A DNA stretch of 64,000 bases from FEN-1219 sp963713355 (GTDB lineage Bacteria > Pseudomonadota > Gammaproteobacteria > Steroidobacterales > Rariloculaceae), in contig CAVQLK010000011.1 in assembly GCA_963713355.1 (NCBI GenBank), forward strand, positions 434,001 through 498,000, read 5' to 3'. The notes below the pieces were generated by a model, which worked only from the letters and a program-made list of their open reading frames with translations, was not told the origin of the DNA and made no database searches. This document shows positions 9,558-18,301 of this stretch, piece after piece; within the stretch, counting starts at the first letter, position 1, and each line of letters opens with the position of its first letter. A program made the position numbers and the translations under genes.

Positions 9558-11300
9558 TCAGCCGAGCGCGCTCAGCACCTTCTGATGCTCGACCTTGAGC
9601 TCTGCGGGTAGCCGATCGCCGAACTCGGCGAAGTACTCGCCGATGCTGGCCATCTCGCTGCGCCACTGCTCTGGATCGACGGCGAGCAGCTGGTCCAGCG
9701 TAGCGCTCGAAACGTCCAAGCCCTTGACGTCGATGTCGCCGGGTTTCGGCAGAAAGCCGATCGGCGTCTCGACGGCGCCGACTTTGCCCTCGCAGCGGTC
9801 GATGATCCAGCGCAGCACGCGCAAGTTGTCGCCGAACCCGGGCCAGAGGAACTTGCCGCTCGCGTCGCGCCGGAACCAATTGACGTGGAAGATTTTCGGC
9901 AGCTTCGCCGAGCGTTTGGCGAACGACAGCCAATGCGCCCAGTAGTCGCCGTAGTTGTAGCCGCAGAAGGGTTTCATGGCCATCGGATCGCGGCGAACGA
10001 CACCGACCTTGCCCGTCGCGGCCGCCGTCGTTTCCGAGGCGACACTCGCGCCGACGAGCACGCCGTGCGCCCAATCCTTGGCCTGGTAGACGAGCGGCGC
10101 GAGCTCGCGCCGGCGGCCGCCGAACACGAGCGCGGTGATCGGCACGCCTTCAGGCGCTTCCGCGAGCTTCGAATAGCTCGGGTTTTGCTTCGCCGACACC
10201 GTGAACCGAGCGTTCGGATGCGCGGCAGGCCCGTTCGCCTTGGCGTAAGGCTTGCCCTTCCAATCGATGGCCGGTTGGCCGTTGCCTTTCTCTTCCCACC
10301 ATGGGTCGTTGCCTGCCGTGACGGCGACGTTCGTGAAGATCGTGTCCTTGCCGATCATGTCGTAGGCGTTGCGGTTCGTCTGCGGGTTCGTTCCCGGGAC
10401 GACACCGAAGTAGCCGGCTTCGGGGTTTATCGCGCGCAGCTGGCCGTTCGCATCGAGATGCATCCAGGCGATGTCGTCGCCGAGCGTCCAGACCTTCCAG
10501 CCCTTCAGGCTCGCGGGCGGGATCAACATGGCGAGATTCGTCTTGCCGCACGCCGACGGGAACGCGCACGCCAGGTAGTGAATGTCGCCGGCGGGGCTCT
10601 GCACGCCGACGATCAGCATGTGCTCGGCGAGCCAACCTTCCGTGCGCGCCTGGTAGCTCGCGATGCGCAGCGCATGACATTTCTTGCCGAGCAGCGCATT
10701 GCCGCCGTAGCCCGACCCGTAGCTCATGATCGTGAGCTCTTCCGGGAAGTGCACGATGTAGCGGCGCTTGGGATCGAGCTCGCCGGTCGAGTGGAGCCCT
10801 TTGACGAACGTCTTGTCTTTCTCAATGCGTTTCAGCGCCGGTTTGCCGATGCGCGTCATTAAATACATATTCGCGACGACGTAAGCGCTGTCCGTGATCT
10901 CCACACCGCAGCGTGCATACGGAGAGTCGATGGGCCCCATGCAGTACGGGATCACGTACATCGTGCGGCCGCGCATGCAGCCGGCGAAGCACGAGTCCAT
11001 GAGCTTTTTTGCCTCGTCCGGCGACTTCCAGTTGTTGTTCGGTCCCGCGTCCGCGGCATCCTTAGTGCAGACGAACGTCAGATGCTCGACGCGCGCGACG
11101 TCCTCGGGATCCGAGCGATGCAAGTAGCAGCCGGGGTAGGTCGATTGATTCAGCTCGAGCAGCGTGCCGTTGTCGAGCATTTCGTCGAGGAGCTTGCGAT
11201 ACTCCTGGTCGCTGCCGTCGCACCAGTGAATCCGATCGGGGCTCGTCAATTGCGCTACTTGTGCCACCCAGTCGCGGAGGCTCTTGAGGCGGGTCGTCAT
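9558..11300 (-). CDS. pckG: phosphoenolpyruvate carboxykinase (GTP)
   Basis: Converts oxaloacetate plus GTP to phosphoenolpyruvate, the first committed gluconeogenic step, in the cytoplasm. The 580-residue product has the nucleotide P-loop FPSACGKTNLAM and the GTP-class motifs YVIPYCMGPIDSPYARCG and EELTIMSYGSGYGGNALLGKK. It also has GDDIAWMHLDANGQL, GYFGVVPGTN and the FGGRRRELAPLVYQ region. Length matches GTP-type enzymes (~600) rather than the ATP-type (~530). It is monocistronic by layout, divergent from the gene at 11377 and convergent with the cyclase gene. Confidence 0.97.
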   Translation of the reverse strand: MTTRLKSLRDWVAQVAQLTSPDRIHWCDGSDQEYRKLLDEMLDNGTLLELNQSTYPGCYLHRSDPEDVARVEHLTFVCTKDAADAGPNNNWKSPDEAKKLMDSCFAGCMRGRTMYVIPYCMGPIDSPYARCGVEITDSAYVVANMYLMTRIGKPALKRIEKDKTFVKGLHSTGELDPKRRYIVHFPEELTIMSYGSGYGGNALLGKKCHALRIASYQARTEGWLAEHMLIVGVQSPAGDIHYLACAFPSACGKTNLAMLIPPASLKGWKVWTLGDDIAWMHLDANGQLRAINPEAGYFGVVPGTNPQTNRNAYDMIGKDTIFTNVAVTAGNDPWWEEKGNGQPAIDWKGKPYAKANGPAAHPNARFTVSAKQNPSYSKLAEAPEGVPITALVFGGRRRELAPLVYQAKDWAHGVLVGASVASETTAAATGKVGVVRRDPMAMKPFCGYNYGDYWAHWLSFAKRSAKLPKIFHVNWFRRDASGKFLWPGFGDNLRVLRWIIDRCEGKVGAVETPIGFLPKPGDIDVKGLDVSSATLDQLLAVDPEQWRSEMASIGEYFAEFGDRLPAELKVEHQKVLSALG

Positions 11301-11376
11301 GGAGGGCTTGGTACCTTGGTGCTTCGAGGGATGGAAGCGAGCTAGTATAGCCGGGCGGCCGTGAAACGGACGAATA

Positions 11377-11958
11377 GTGGCGCCGCTACCCTGTGGAAAA
11401 CTTCAAGCAACTCGCGGAGTTGGCGGGAAAGCGCCGACTTCGAGCCGCGCTGCGGCCGGTCGAGCCGCAAAGCCGCTGGCGGCCGCGCTCTTCATGTTCG
11501 CGGCGGTCGTCGTGATCGCACAGGAAGCGCCGCGCGTGCCGCGCGGCTTGGAAGTCTCGTCGACGCTCGAGCGAATCGTCGCGCCGCAGGCAGATGATGC
11601 GGCAGCAGCGGTGCGAATCGCTACCGACACCACCGCATCACAGGCAGACCAGCTCATCGTCACCGTTCGCTTCACGAACGGAGGCAGCGACGTCGTCGAT
11701 TCCATCCGCATCACGAGCCCCGTTCCCCCCGACCTGCAGTACGTGCCTCACAGCGCCAGCGGGCCGGGCAGCGAGGTGCTGTTCTCCGTCGACGGCGGCC
11801 GCACTTTCGGCCGGCCCGACGAGCTCGAGCTCGTTGCGCCCGACGGCGGCGTGCGCGGCGCGGACGCGGCCGAATACACGCACGTTCGTTGGGTGCTGCG
11901 CGCGCCGCTCGACGCGGGCGCCACGGGAATCGCGCGATTCCGGGCAGTCCAGCGTTGA
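11377..11958 (+). CDS. DUF11-like secreted beta-domain protein
   Basis: Up to 193 residues from GTG 11377; an in-frame ATG at 11494 gives a shorter form beginning with a hydrophobic stretch (FAAVVVIAQ), so the start is uncertain. Residues about 60-193 resemble the conserved-repeat DUF11 beta-sandwich (VTVRFTNGGSDVVDSIRITSPV, DLQYVPHSASGPG, EYTHVRWVLRAPLDAGATG) found in cell-surface proteins. One repeat is present. Its TGA overlaps the TTG start of the helicase gene, so translation is probably coupled even though no functional link is obvious. Confidence 0.6.
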   Translation: MAPLPCGKLQATRGVGGKAPTSSRAAAGRAAKPLAAALFMFAAVVVIAQEAPRVPRGLEVSSTLERIVAPQADDAAAAVRIATDTTASQADQLIVTVRFTNGGSDVVDSIRITSPVPPDLQYVPHSASGPGSEVLFSVDGGRTFGRPDELELVAPDGGVRGADAAEYTHVRWVLRAPLDAGATGIARFRAVQR

Positions 11959-13889
11959 TCCTCGGCGACGTGTTCGGCGCCGACGGCGCGCTTGCGGAGC
12001 GGCTGCCCGGCTTCACGTACCGCGCGGCGCAACAGCAAATGGCGGAGCTCGTCGCCGAGGCGCTCGAGACGAAGCGCCACGCCGTCATTGAGGCCGGCAC
12101 GGGCATCGGCAAAACGTTCGCATACCTGCTGCCGGTGCTGCTGCTCGAGCGCCGCGCGATCATCTCGACGGGCACGCACACGTTGCAGGATCAATTGTTC
12201 GGCCGCGACCTCCCGCTGCTCTCGGCCGTCGTCGGCCGGCCGATGCAGGTTGCCGTGCTCAAAGGCCGCAGCAACTATCTCTGCTGGCACCGTCTCGACG
12301 CCGCCGCGCACGACGGCACGCGCGACGCGCCGACGCTCGCAGCGCTGCGTGCGCTCGATGCGTGGGGCAAGACGAGCCATACGGGAGACCTCACGGAGCT
12401 CGAGGATCTGGCCGACGATCACGCGCTGCGCGCCCAGGTCACCTCGACCGTCGACAATTGCTTGGGAAGGGACTGTGCGTTCTTCGATCGCTGCTTCGTC
12501 GCCGAAGCGCGCAGACGCGCGCAGGCCGCCGACGTCGTGATCGTCAATCATCACTTGCTGCTCGCCGATCTCGCGTTGAAGGACAGCGGCTTCGGCGAGC
12601 TCTTGCCGGGAACCGATGCCGTGATCGTCGACGAGGCGCATCAGCTGCCCGACGTCGCCCAGCAGTTCTTCGGCTGGTCGGTCGGCACGCGCGAGCTCGA
12701 GTCGTTGTCGCGCGACGTGTTCGCCGAGGCGAGGGCGGCCGGCGTATTGGCGGAAGTCGACGCAGCGCTGAGCCTGCTCGGCCGCGCGGTCGTCGCGTTG
12801 CGCGCGGCCGTCGTGCGGCCCGAAGGGCGCACGCCGTGGGTCGCCGCCCCAGCGGCGCTGCGCGACGGTCTGCCCGAGGCGGCGTGCGCGCTCGAGGAGC
12901 TCGGCGCCGCGCTCGAGCCGCTCGCAGAATCGAAAGCGGCGCTCCGCAATTGCCTGGAGCGCTGCGCGGCTTCCGCGACGCGGCTGCGCGAAATCACTGT
13001 CGCCGACGCGAGCGAGGGGCTGCGCTGGTTCGATCTCACCGCAGGCTCCGTCGCGGTGCACTGGACGCCGCTCGATGTCGGCGCCGCGCTCGCGGCGCGC
13101 ATCGAGGCGCAGGATGGGGTCTGGGTGTTCGCATCGGCGACGCTGGCCGTCGGCGCGGACTTCTCGCACTTCTCGCGCCGCATTGGACTCACGGCCGCGC
13201 TGCAAGCGGTGCTGCCGAGCCCGTTCGACTACGAGCGCAACGCGAGAATCTACTTGCCGCAAGGACTGCCCGACCCCAGCGACGAGCACTACGTCGAGAC
13301 TTTGCTCGCGACGATCTGGCCGCTCGTCGAAGCGGCGCAGGGCGGGGCGTTTCTGCTGTTCACGAGCTACCGGGCCCTGCAACGCGCGGAGCGCTGGCTC
13401 GAAGGCCGCGCGCACCCGAAGCTCGTGCTCGTCCAAGGCCGCGGGTCGCGCAGCGAGCTGCTGAATCAGTTTCGCGCGGACGGCAACGCCGTCCTGCTCG
13501 GCACGGGCAGTTTCTGGCAGGGCGTCGACGTGCGCGGCCGCGCGCTGCGGCTCGTCGTGATCGACAAGCTGCCGTTCGCCGTGCCGAGCGATCCGCTCGT
13601 GCAGGCGCGCGCCGAGGCGATTCGCCGAGCCGGAGGCGACGCGTTCAACGAGCTGCAGCTGCCGCAAGCCGTGCTCGCGCTGAAGCAAGGCGTCGGGCGG
13701 CTCATTCGCGACTTCGACGACCGCGGGCTCATCGTGCTCGGCGATCCGCGGTTGCGAACGCGCCATTACGGCGCCACGTTTCTGAAGAGCCTGCCGGAAA
13801 TGCCCGTCATCGACGACTTCGACGCGGCGCTCGAGTTCGCCGCGAGCCTCGCCGAAACGGCCATCGCGCCCAAGGCCGCGGCGTCATGA
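11955..13889 (+). CDS. yoaA: ATP-dependent DNA helicase, DinG/YoaA family
   Basis: XPD-like iron-sulphur superfamily 2 helicase acting in DNA repair and replication-fork rescue. The TTG start at 11955 (TTGA overlap with the preceding stop) gives 644 residues, close to E. coli YoaA (636). Walker A EAGTGIGKT lies at residues 46-54 and the DEAH box at 226-229. Cysteines in CLGRDCAFFDRC plus an upstream Cys near LCWHR fit the FeS ligands. QAVLALKQGVGRLIRDFDD is motif VI. No exonuclease domain is present, excluding the Gram-positive long DinG. The stop overlaps the tsaB start (ATGA). Confidence 0.9.
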   Translation: MILGDVFGADGALAERLPGFTYRAAQQQMAELVAEALETKRHAVIEAGTGIGKTFAYLLPVLLLERRAIISTGTHTLQDQLFGRDLPLLSAVVGRPMQVAVLKGRSNYLCWHRLDAAAHDGTRDAPTLAALRALDAWGKTSHTGDLTELEDLADDHALRAQVTSTVDNCLGRDCAFFDRCFVAEARRRAQAADVVIVNHHLLLADLALKDSGFGELLPGTDAVIVDEAHQLPDVAQQFFGWSVGTRELESLSRDVFAEARAAGVLAEVDAALSLLGRAVVALRAAVVRPEGRTPWVAAPAALRDGLPEAACALEELGAALEPLAESKAALRNCLERCAASATRLREITVADASEGLRWFDLTAGSVAVHWTPLDVGAALAARIEAQDGVWVFASATLAVGADFSHFSRRIGLTAALQAVLPSPFDYERNARIYLPQGLPDPSDEHYVETLLATIWPLVEAAQGGAFLLFTSYRALQRAERWLEGRAHPKLVLVQGRGSRSELLNQFRADGNAVLLGTGSFWQGVDVRGRALRLVVIDKLPFAVPSDPLVQARAEAIRRAGGDAFNELQLPQAVLALKQGVGRLIRDFDDRGLIVLGDPRLRTRHYGATFLKSLPEMPVIDDFDAALEFAASLAETAIAPKAAAS

Positions 13890-14563
13890 ATCTCCTGGCG
13901 TTCGAAACTTCGAGCCGGATCGGCTCCGTGGCTCTCGAGACGCCGGCCGGCTTGCTGGTGCGCGAGCTCGGCACTCCACGCGAGCAGACCGAGCGGCTCC
14001 TCGCCATTACCGACCAGTTGCTCGCCGAGGCGGGCATCGAGCTCACGAGCCTCGCCGGCATCGCGTTCGGCCGCGGGCCCGGGTCGTTCACGGGGCTGCG
14101 TGTCAGCGTCGCCGTGGCGCAGGGTCTTGCTACCGTCACCGGCGTACCGTTGCTGCCCGTCTCTAGCTTGCTTGGCCTCGCGGAGCGCGCTCTCCGTGAG
14201 TCCGGTTGCCGGCGCGCGCTCGTCTGCGTCGACGCACACATGGGTGAGGTTTATTGGGCCGTCGCGGAGTCGCGCGGCGGCACCGTGGAGATCGTCGGAG
14301 GCGAGCGGCTCGGCGCTCCGGCGGAAGTTGTCGCGCCGCAAGGCTCCGATTGGTGCGCCGCCGGCAGCGGTCTTGCGGCGCACGCAGAGCCGTTGGCTGC
14401 GGTGACCTCCGCGGCCGAAAAGGTATTGCCGGAGCTCGTGCCTTCGGCCGAGAGCTTGTTGCCGCAGGCGAAACGCGACCTTGCGGCGGGGCGCGCCGCC
14501 TCGCCGTCGGCCGCGCTGCCCGTGTATTTGCGCGAGCACACGGCTTGGAAGCGCAGTTCTTAA
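13886..14563 (+). CDS. tsaB: tRNA threonylcarbamoyladenosine biosynthesis protein TsaB
   Basis: Partner of TsaD and TsaE in forming t6A37 on ANN-decoding tRNAs. 225 residues from ATG 13886. The ASKHA-fold N-terminus MNLLAFETSSRIGSVAL and the signature FGRGPGSFTGLRVSVAVAQG are diagnostic. ALVCVDAHMGEVYWA and the C-terminal PVYLREHTAWK are also typical. Coupled by ATGA overlap to the helicase gene, an arrangement seen in related bacteria. Confidence 0.95.
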   Translation: MNLLAFETSSRIGSVALETPAGLLVRELGTPREQTERLLAITDQLLAEAGIELTSLAGIAFGRGPGSFTGLRVSVAVAQGLATVTGVPLLPVSSLLGLAERALRESGCRRALVCVDAHMGEVYWAVAESRGGTVEIVGGERLGAPAEVVAPQGSDWCAAGSGLAAHAEPLAAVTSAAEKVLPELVPSAESLLPQAKRDLAAGRAASPSAALPVYLREHTAWKRSS

Positions 14564-14569
14564 CCTGAC

Positions 14570-14600
14570 TGTAATATTGTCGCGTTCCAATGGCCTCCGT
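14570..14600 (+). promoter_or_regulatory. candidate Pho box upstream of phoB
   Basis: CTGACTGTAAT followed by ATTGTCGC, 30-60 bases before phoB, partly matches the PhoB direct repeat (CTGTCAT units spaced by four bases), as expected for an autoregulated phoBR operon. The second half-site is poor and one base out of register, so this is tentative. Confidence 0.25.
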
Positions 14601-14629
14601 GCAGTGGGCCGCGAGGCCGCGAGTTGACG

Positions 14630-15322
14630 ATGAGCCAGAGGAGAATTCTCGTAGTCGAGGACGAACAGGCGATCCGCGAGATGGTCTGCTTCAATCTCGG
14701 GCGGGCTGGGTATCAGGTATCTCCAGCCGCCGACGCACGCGAAGCTCGTGCCGCAATCGCCGACGCCAGGCCCGACCTCGTTCTGATGGATTGGATGTTG
14801 CCCGACATCAGCGGACTCGAGCTGACTCGGCAGCTCAAGCGCGATCCCGAGACCAAGGAGATTCCCGTCATCATGCTGACCGCGCGCGGCGAGGAAGACG
14901 ACCGTGTGACCGGTCTCGACGGCGGCGCCGACGATTACGTCGTGAAGCCGTTTGCGCCGCGCGAGCTGCTCGCGAGAATCCGCGCGGCGCTGCGCCGCCG
15001 CGAGGCCGCGGATGCCGAGGTGGTATCCGCTGGCACATTGAAGCTCGATTCCGCGAGCCATCAGGTCAGCGCGGGCGGGGCCGAGGTCGCGCTCGGGCCC
15101 ACCGAGTACCGCCTACTCGAGTTCTTCATGCGTCATCCCGATCGCGTCTATAGCCGTGCGCAGCTGCTCGATCGCGTCTGGGGCGGCAACGTCTATGTCG
15201 AGGAGAGAACGGTCGACGTGCACATCCGGCGGCTGCGCAAGGCGTTGACGCCGCACGGGCATGAGCGGTTCATCAGGACCGTGCGCGGCGCGGGTTACAG
15301 GTTCTCCGTCGGCCAGTCGTGA
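14630..15322 (+). CDS. phoB: phosphate regulon response regulator PhoB
   Basis: OmpR-family response regulator that activates the Pho regulon when phosphorylated by PhoR. From ATG 14630 it has 230 residues: receiver domain 1-120 with acidic pocket E10/D11, phosphoacceptor Asp54 (LVLMDWMLPD), Thr in VIMLTARGEEDD and Lys in DDYVVKPF. A winged-helix DNA-binding domain follows (about 130-228; RVYSRAQLLDRVWG, ERTVDVHIRRLRKAL). GLDGGADDYVVKPFAPRELL and the context with phoR and phoU fix the identity as PhoB. The stop overlaps the phoR GTG. Confidence 0.95.
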   Translation: MSQRRILVVEDEQAIREMVCFNLGRAGYQVSPAADAREARAAIADARPDLVLMDWMLPDISGLELTRQLKRDPETKEIPVIMLTARGEEDDRVTGLDGGADDYVVKPFAPRELLARIRAALRRREAADAEVVSAGTLKLDSASHQVSAGGAEVALGPTEYRLLEFFMRHPDRVYSRAQLLDRVWGGNVYVEERTVDVHIRRLRKALTPHGHERFIRTVRGAGYRFSVGQS

Positions 15323-16629
15323 CCTTACCGAGCCGCTGGGCCTCGCAGATTGCCGCGCTCGGCGCGCTGCTGACGGCGGCGCTGCTGCTCGGGTGGTGGT
15401 TCGGCCGCCCGGGCTGGTGGCTGTTCGGGGCGACCTGGCTGTATCTGCTGTTCACGCTGCGCCATCTCTACTGGCTCGATCGCGCGCTCGACGGCCATCG
15501 GCGCGTGCCGCTATTCGAGACGCGCGGCCTTTGGGCCGAGGTGTTCGCGCGCGTCGAGAAATTGCGCACGAAGGCCCGCAATCGCAAGAAGAAGTATCAC
15601 CGCTTGCTGCGCGAGGTCCGCGAGAGCACGGGCGCGCTGTCCGACGGCGGCATCATCTTGACCGCCGACCACGAGATCATGTGGTTCAACCCGGCGGCCG
15701 CGCGGCTTCTTGGGCTTGATCACGCGACGGACGTCGGCCACAGGATCGATAATCTTCTGCGGCATCCGGATTTCGCCGCGTATCTCAAGGCACCGTCCGG
15801 CGACGGCATCACGGTCGCATCGCCGCGCCACGAGACGGGCTGGCTGCACGTCCAGATCATTCCGTACGGCACCGACCAACGGCTCGCGATCGTGCGCGAC
15901 GTGACGAACGAGAAGAACATCGAGCGGACGCGGCGCGATTTCGTGGCGAACGCGTCGCATGAGCTGCGCTCGCCGCTGACCGTCATCAGCGGCTATCTCG
16001 AGGCACTGCAAGACGCCGGCGATGTTCCTGAGGGGTGGCAGGTTCCCGTCGCCGAGATGCAGCGGCAGGCCGAGCGTATGACGCGCATCCTGCGCGATTT
16101 GATCGAGCTGACGCGGCTCGAGTCGGCCGACGCGAGCGCGGATCGAGATTTCATCGACGTCGTGGGCATGCTGAAGTCCATCGTGCAGGAGTTCCAGGGC
16201 CGATTGGGCCCGAGCGTCGAGCTTGCGCTCGAGACCGACGCAGCGCTGCTCGGCAAGGAATCCGAGCTGCACTCGATTTTCTACAACCTCGTGAACAACG
16301 CGGTGCGCTTCACGCCGCCGACGGGCAGCGTCAGGGTCGTCTGGAAGGCCGTCGACGGCGGCGCGGTGTTCGACGTCATCGACACCGGCATCGGCATACC
16401 TGAGGAGCAGATTCCGCGCGTGACGGAGCGCTTCTATCGCGTCGATCCCGGCCGCTCGCGCGCGAGCGGCGGCACGGGCTTGGGGCTTGCGATCGTCAAG
16501 CACGCGCTGCAGCGGCACGAGGCAGAGCTCAAGATCGAAAGCCGTGAAGGCAAGGGCAGCACGTTCAGTTGCCGATTTCCCCGTGACCGCGTCGTGCTAC
16601 GTGGCGACGCCGTTTCGGCCGTACTATAG
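15319..16629 (+). CDS. phoR: phosphate regulon sensor histidine kinase PhoR
   Basis: Membrane-bound histidine kinase that controls PhoB in response to PstSCAB/PhoU status. 436 residues from GTG 15319 (GTGA overlap with phoB). Two membrane segments near the N-terminus (about 8-28 and 30-48) have almost no periplasmic loop, as in PhoR, followed by a basic linker and a PAS domain (about 95-200). The H-box has His214 in NASHELRSPLTVISGYLE. The N-box is FYNLVNNAVRF; G boxes are DTGIGIPEEQI and GGTGLGLAIVKHAL. It phosphorylates PhoB under phosphate starvation. Confidence 0.95.
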   Translation: MTLPSRWASQIAALGALLTAALLLGWWFGRPGWWLFGATWLYLLFTLRHLYWLDRALDGHRRVPLFETRGLWAEVFARVEKLRTKARNRKKKYHRLLREVRESTGALSDGGIILTADHEIMWFNPAAARLLGLDHATDVGHRIDNLLRHPDFAAYLKAPSGDGITVASPRHETGWLHVQIIPYGTDQRLAIVRDVTNEKNIERTRRDFVANASHELRSPLTVISGYLEALQDAGDVPEGWQVPVAEMQRQAERMTRILRDLIELTRLESADASADRDFIDVVGMLKSIVQEFQGRLGPSVELALETDAALLGKESELHSIFYNLVNNAVRFTPPTGSVRVVWKAVDGGAVFDVIDTGIGIPEEQIPRVTERFYRVDPGRSRASGGTGLGLAIVKHALQRHEAELKIESREGKGSTFSCRFPRDRVVLRGDAVSAVL

Positions 16630-16656
16630 TTCGGCCGCCACAGAGGGCTCCCGACC

Positions 16657-17397
16657 ATGGAAGTCGAAGATCTCGGTCATCACATCTCGAGGCGCTTCAA
16701 TGAAGACCTCGAGCGCGTGCGCAATTCGGTGCTCTCGATGGGCGGCCTCGTCGAGGAGCAGCTCGACCGCGCCGTCAAAGCGCTGTCCGAGGGCGACAGC
16801 CAGCTCGGATTGCAGGTTGCCGAGGACGACATCAAGGTCAACCGTATGGAGGTCAGCATCGACGAGGAGTGCAGCCGCATCCTCGCGACGCGCGCGCCGA
16901 CGGCCGGGGACCTGCGGCTCGTCATCGCCATCATCAAGACGATCACGGACCTCGAGCGCATCGGCGACGAGGCCGAGAAGATCGGCGTGCTCGCGGCGCG
17001 GTTGGCCAGCGTCGAGCGGCCATCGACGAACTATCGCGAGCTGCGCAACCTCGCACGGCACGTCAAGCAGATGGTGCACGGCGCGCTGAACGCGTTCGCG
17101 CGGCTCGACACGAAGGGCGCGCTCGAGGTCGTGAAGGCCGACAACACCGTCGACGAGGAGTACGAGTCGATCTACCGCCAAGGTCTCACGTTCATGATGG
17201 AAGACCAGCGCACGATCACGCGCGTCATGGACGTGACGTGGATGGCCCGCGCGCTCGAGCGCATCGGCGACCACGCGAAGAACATCTGCGAGTACGTGAT
17301 TTTCATGGTGCACGGCAAGGACGTCCGGCACATCGGCGTCAAGAACATCGAGGCCGAGGTCGAGCAGGGCGCTCGGCGCTTGGATAGCAGACCGTGA
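16657..17397 (+). CDS. phoU: phosphate transport system regulator PhoU
   Basis: Peripheral cytoplasmic protein that links the Pst transporter to PhoR and represses the Pho regulon when phosphate is plentiful. 246 residues with the two three-helix PhoU repeats, each with an E/DxxxD-type metal motif: DLERIGDEAEKIG in the first and ALERIGDHAKNICEYVIF in the second. It directly follows phoR here rather than pstB, whose cluster lies 2 kb away beyond dsbB and dapE. Its stop overlaps the dsbB GTG. Confidence 0.97.
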   Translation: MEVEDLGHHISRRFNEDLERVRNSVLSMGGLVEEQLDRAVKALSEGDSQLGLQVAEDDIKVNRMEVSIDEECSRILATRAPTAGDLRLVIAIIKTITDLERIGDEAEKIGVLAARLASVERPSTNYRELRNLARHVKQMVHGALNAFARLDTKGALEVVKADNTVDEEYESIYRQGLTFMMEDQRTITRVMDVTWMARALERIGDHAKNICEYVIFMVHGKDVRHIGVKNIEAEVEQGARRLDSRP

Positions 17398-17896
17398 TCG
17401 CCACACGCCAAGGACGGCGGCTCGCCAATGCCGCCGGGCTTGCGATCGTCGTCGCGCTCATGAGCTACGCGTACTATCAGCAGCACGTCGTGGGGCTCGA
17501 CGCGTGCCCGCTGTGTATCTTGCAGCGCATCGCGATGATGGCACTCGGTGCGGTGTTCCTGGCCGCCGCGTTGCACGCGCCGCGCGGCACCGGCGCGCGC
17601 GTGTACGGCGTGCTCGGCGGGCTCGCGGCGCTGACGGGCATGGGCATCTCGGGTTGGCACGTTCGTATGCAGAATCTGCCGCCGGCCGAGGTTCCGACCT
17701 GCGGGCCCGGGTTCGACTATCTCGTCGACGCGTTCGGCTGGTTCGAAGGCCTCGCGATGATCTTCACGAGCTCCGGCGAATGCGCCGTCGTGAACTGGAC
17801 CTTCCTGGGCCTCAGCATGCCGGCCTGGGTGTTGTCTGGTTCGTAGCGCTCGGCGCTCTAGCCGTCGTCGCTAACTGGACCCGCCTCTCAAGATAG
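17394..17896 (+). CDS. dsbB: disulfide bond formation protein DsbB (frameshifted near 17834)
   Basis: Inner-membrane quinone reductase that reoxidises DsbA. GTG 17394 overlaps the phoU stop. Four membrane helices are visible, with the first redox pair in DACPLCILQR and the second pair at PTCGPG and GECAVV. The frame stops early at 17846, just after FLGLSMPAWVL. A missing base in GTGTTGTCTGG at about 17834 explains this: the next frame continues WFVALGALAVVANW, the expected fourth helix, to TAG at 17894-17896. The indel may be a sequence error. If real, the last helix is lost but all four cysteines remain. Confidence 0.85.
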
Positions 17897-17916
17897 TTCT
17901 GATTGGCCTCATCGCT

Positions 17917-18039
17917 CCGGCGGCGCGGCTGCGGGCAGTGCCGCCCCGGGGACGCCGGAAGTACGTCCCTGTGGCTCGTAGCGCGCCATCCCTGGCGCGC
18001 TACGCCCCGGGGCGGCACTGCCCGCATCCACGCCGCCGG
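17917..18039 (-). repeat. nested inverted-repeat element, copy 1 (core on minus strand)
   Basis: 35-nt arms 17917-17951 and 18005-18039 are inverted repeats with two mismatches. Inside, read on the minus strand, is an 11-bp hairpin (17978-17988 with 17993-18003, loop GGGA). It is followed by the 27-nt core at 17977-17951 (GAGCC, CAGGGACG, then TTCCGGCGTC). The core itself can form a small GACG/CGTC stem. The same layout recurs at 18160, 45872 and 59005 with different arms. Confidence 0.8.
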
Positions 18040-18159
18040 GTCTCAGTTCTTTCGTCTTCTTCTTTCTTCTCCCCAAAAGAAGAGCGGACCGCGAGCGTTT
18101 GCGGTGCCCTCAAGCGGCGTCGAGCGCTCTTCTCTTTTCTTGGGTGCGATGAGGCTAAT

Positions 18160-18283
18160 GTCCCGAGAGTGGACGTCGATAGGTCGTTCCGGGGCGCTGT
18201 GAGCCATGGATGGCGAACAGCGAGCCTACAGGGACGTACTTGTGGCGTCCCCGGAACGGCCTATCGACGGCCGCTCTCGGGAC
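18160..18283 (+). repeat. nested inverted-repeat element, copy 2
   Basis: Arms 18160-18194 and 18249-18283 (35 nt, three mismatches, two of them G-U in plus-strand RNA). The inner hairpin is CGCTGTGAGCCA with TGGCGAACAGCG around a TGGA loop. The core at 18222-18248 reads GAGCCTACAGGGACG, TACTT, GTGGCGT and is the most divergent copy. It lies between dsbB and dapE, facing copy 1 head-to-head. Confidence 0.78.
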
Positions 18284-18301
18284 CACGCCACTCGGCACCG
18301 G

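Larger units (their letters stand above)
17897..18301. other. gene-free block holding two structured repeats
   Basis: 405 bases between convergent dsbB and dapE hold no convincing gene. Two structured repeat elements fill most of it in opposite orientations. The spacer 18040-18159 is pyrimidine-rich, with a loose inverted pair (CTTCTCCCCAAAAGAAG). ATTGGCCTCATCGC at 17902-17915 pairs with 18146-18159 (13 of 14), so the two repeats carry related outer flanks. Confidence 0.6.

Noticed and set aside
17917..18283. CRISPR array or ordinary tandem repeats
   Set aside because: Only inverted, not evenly spaced direct, repeats are present; no spacers and no cas genes in the window.
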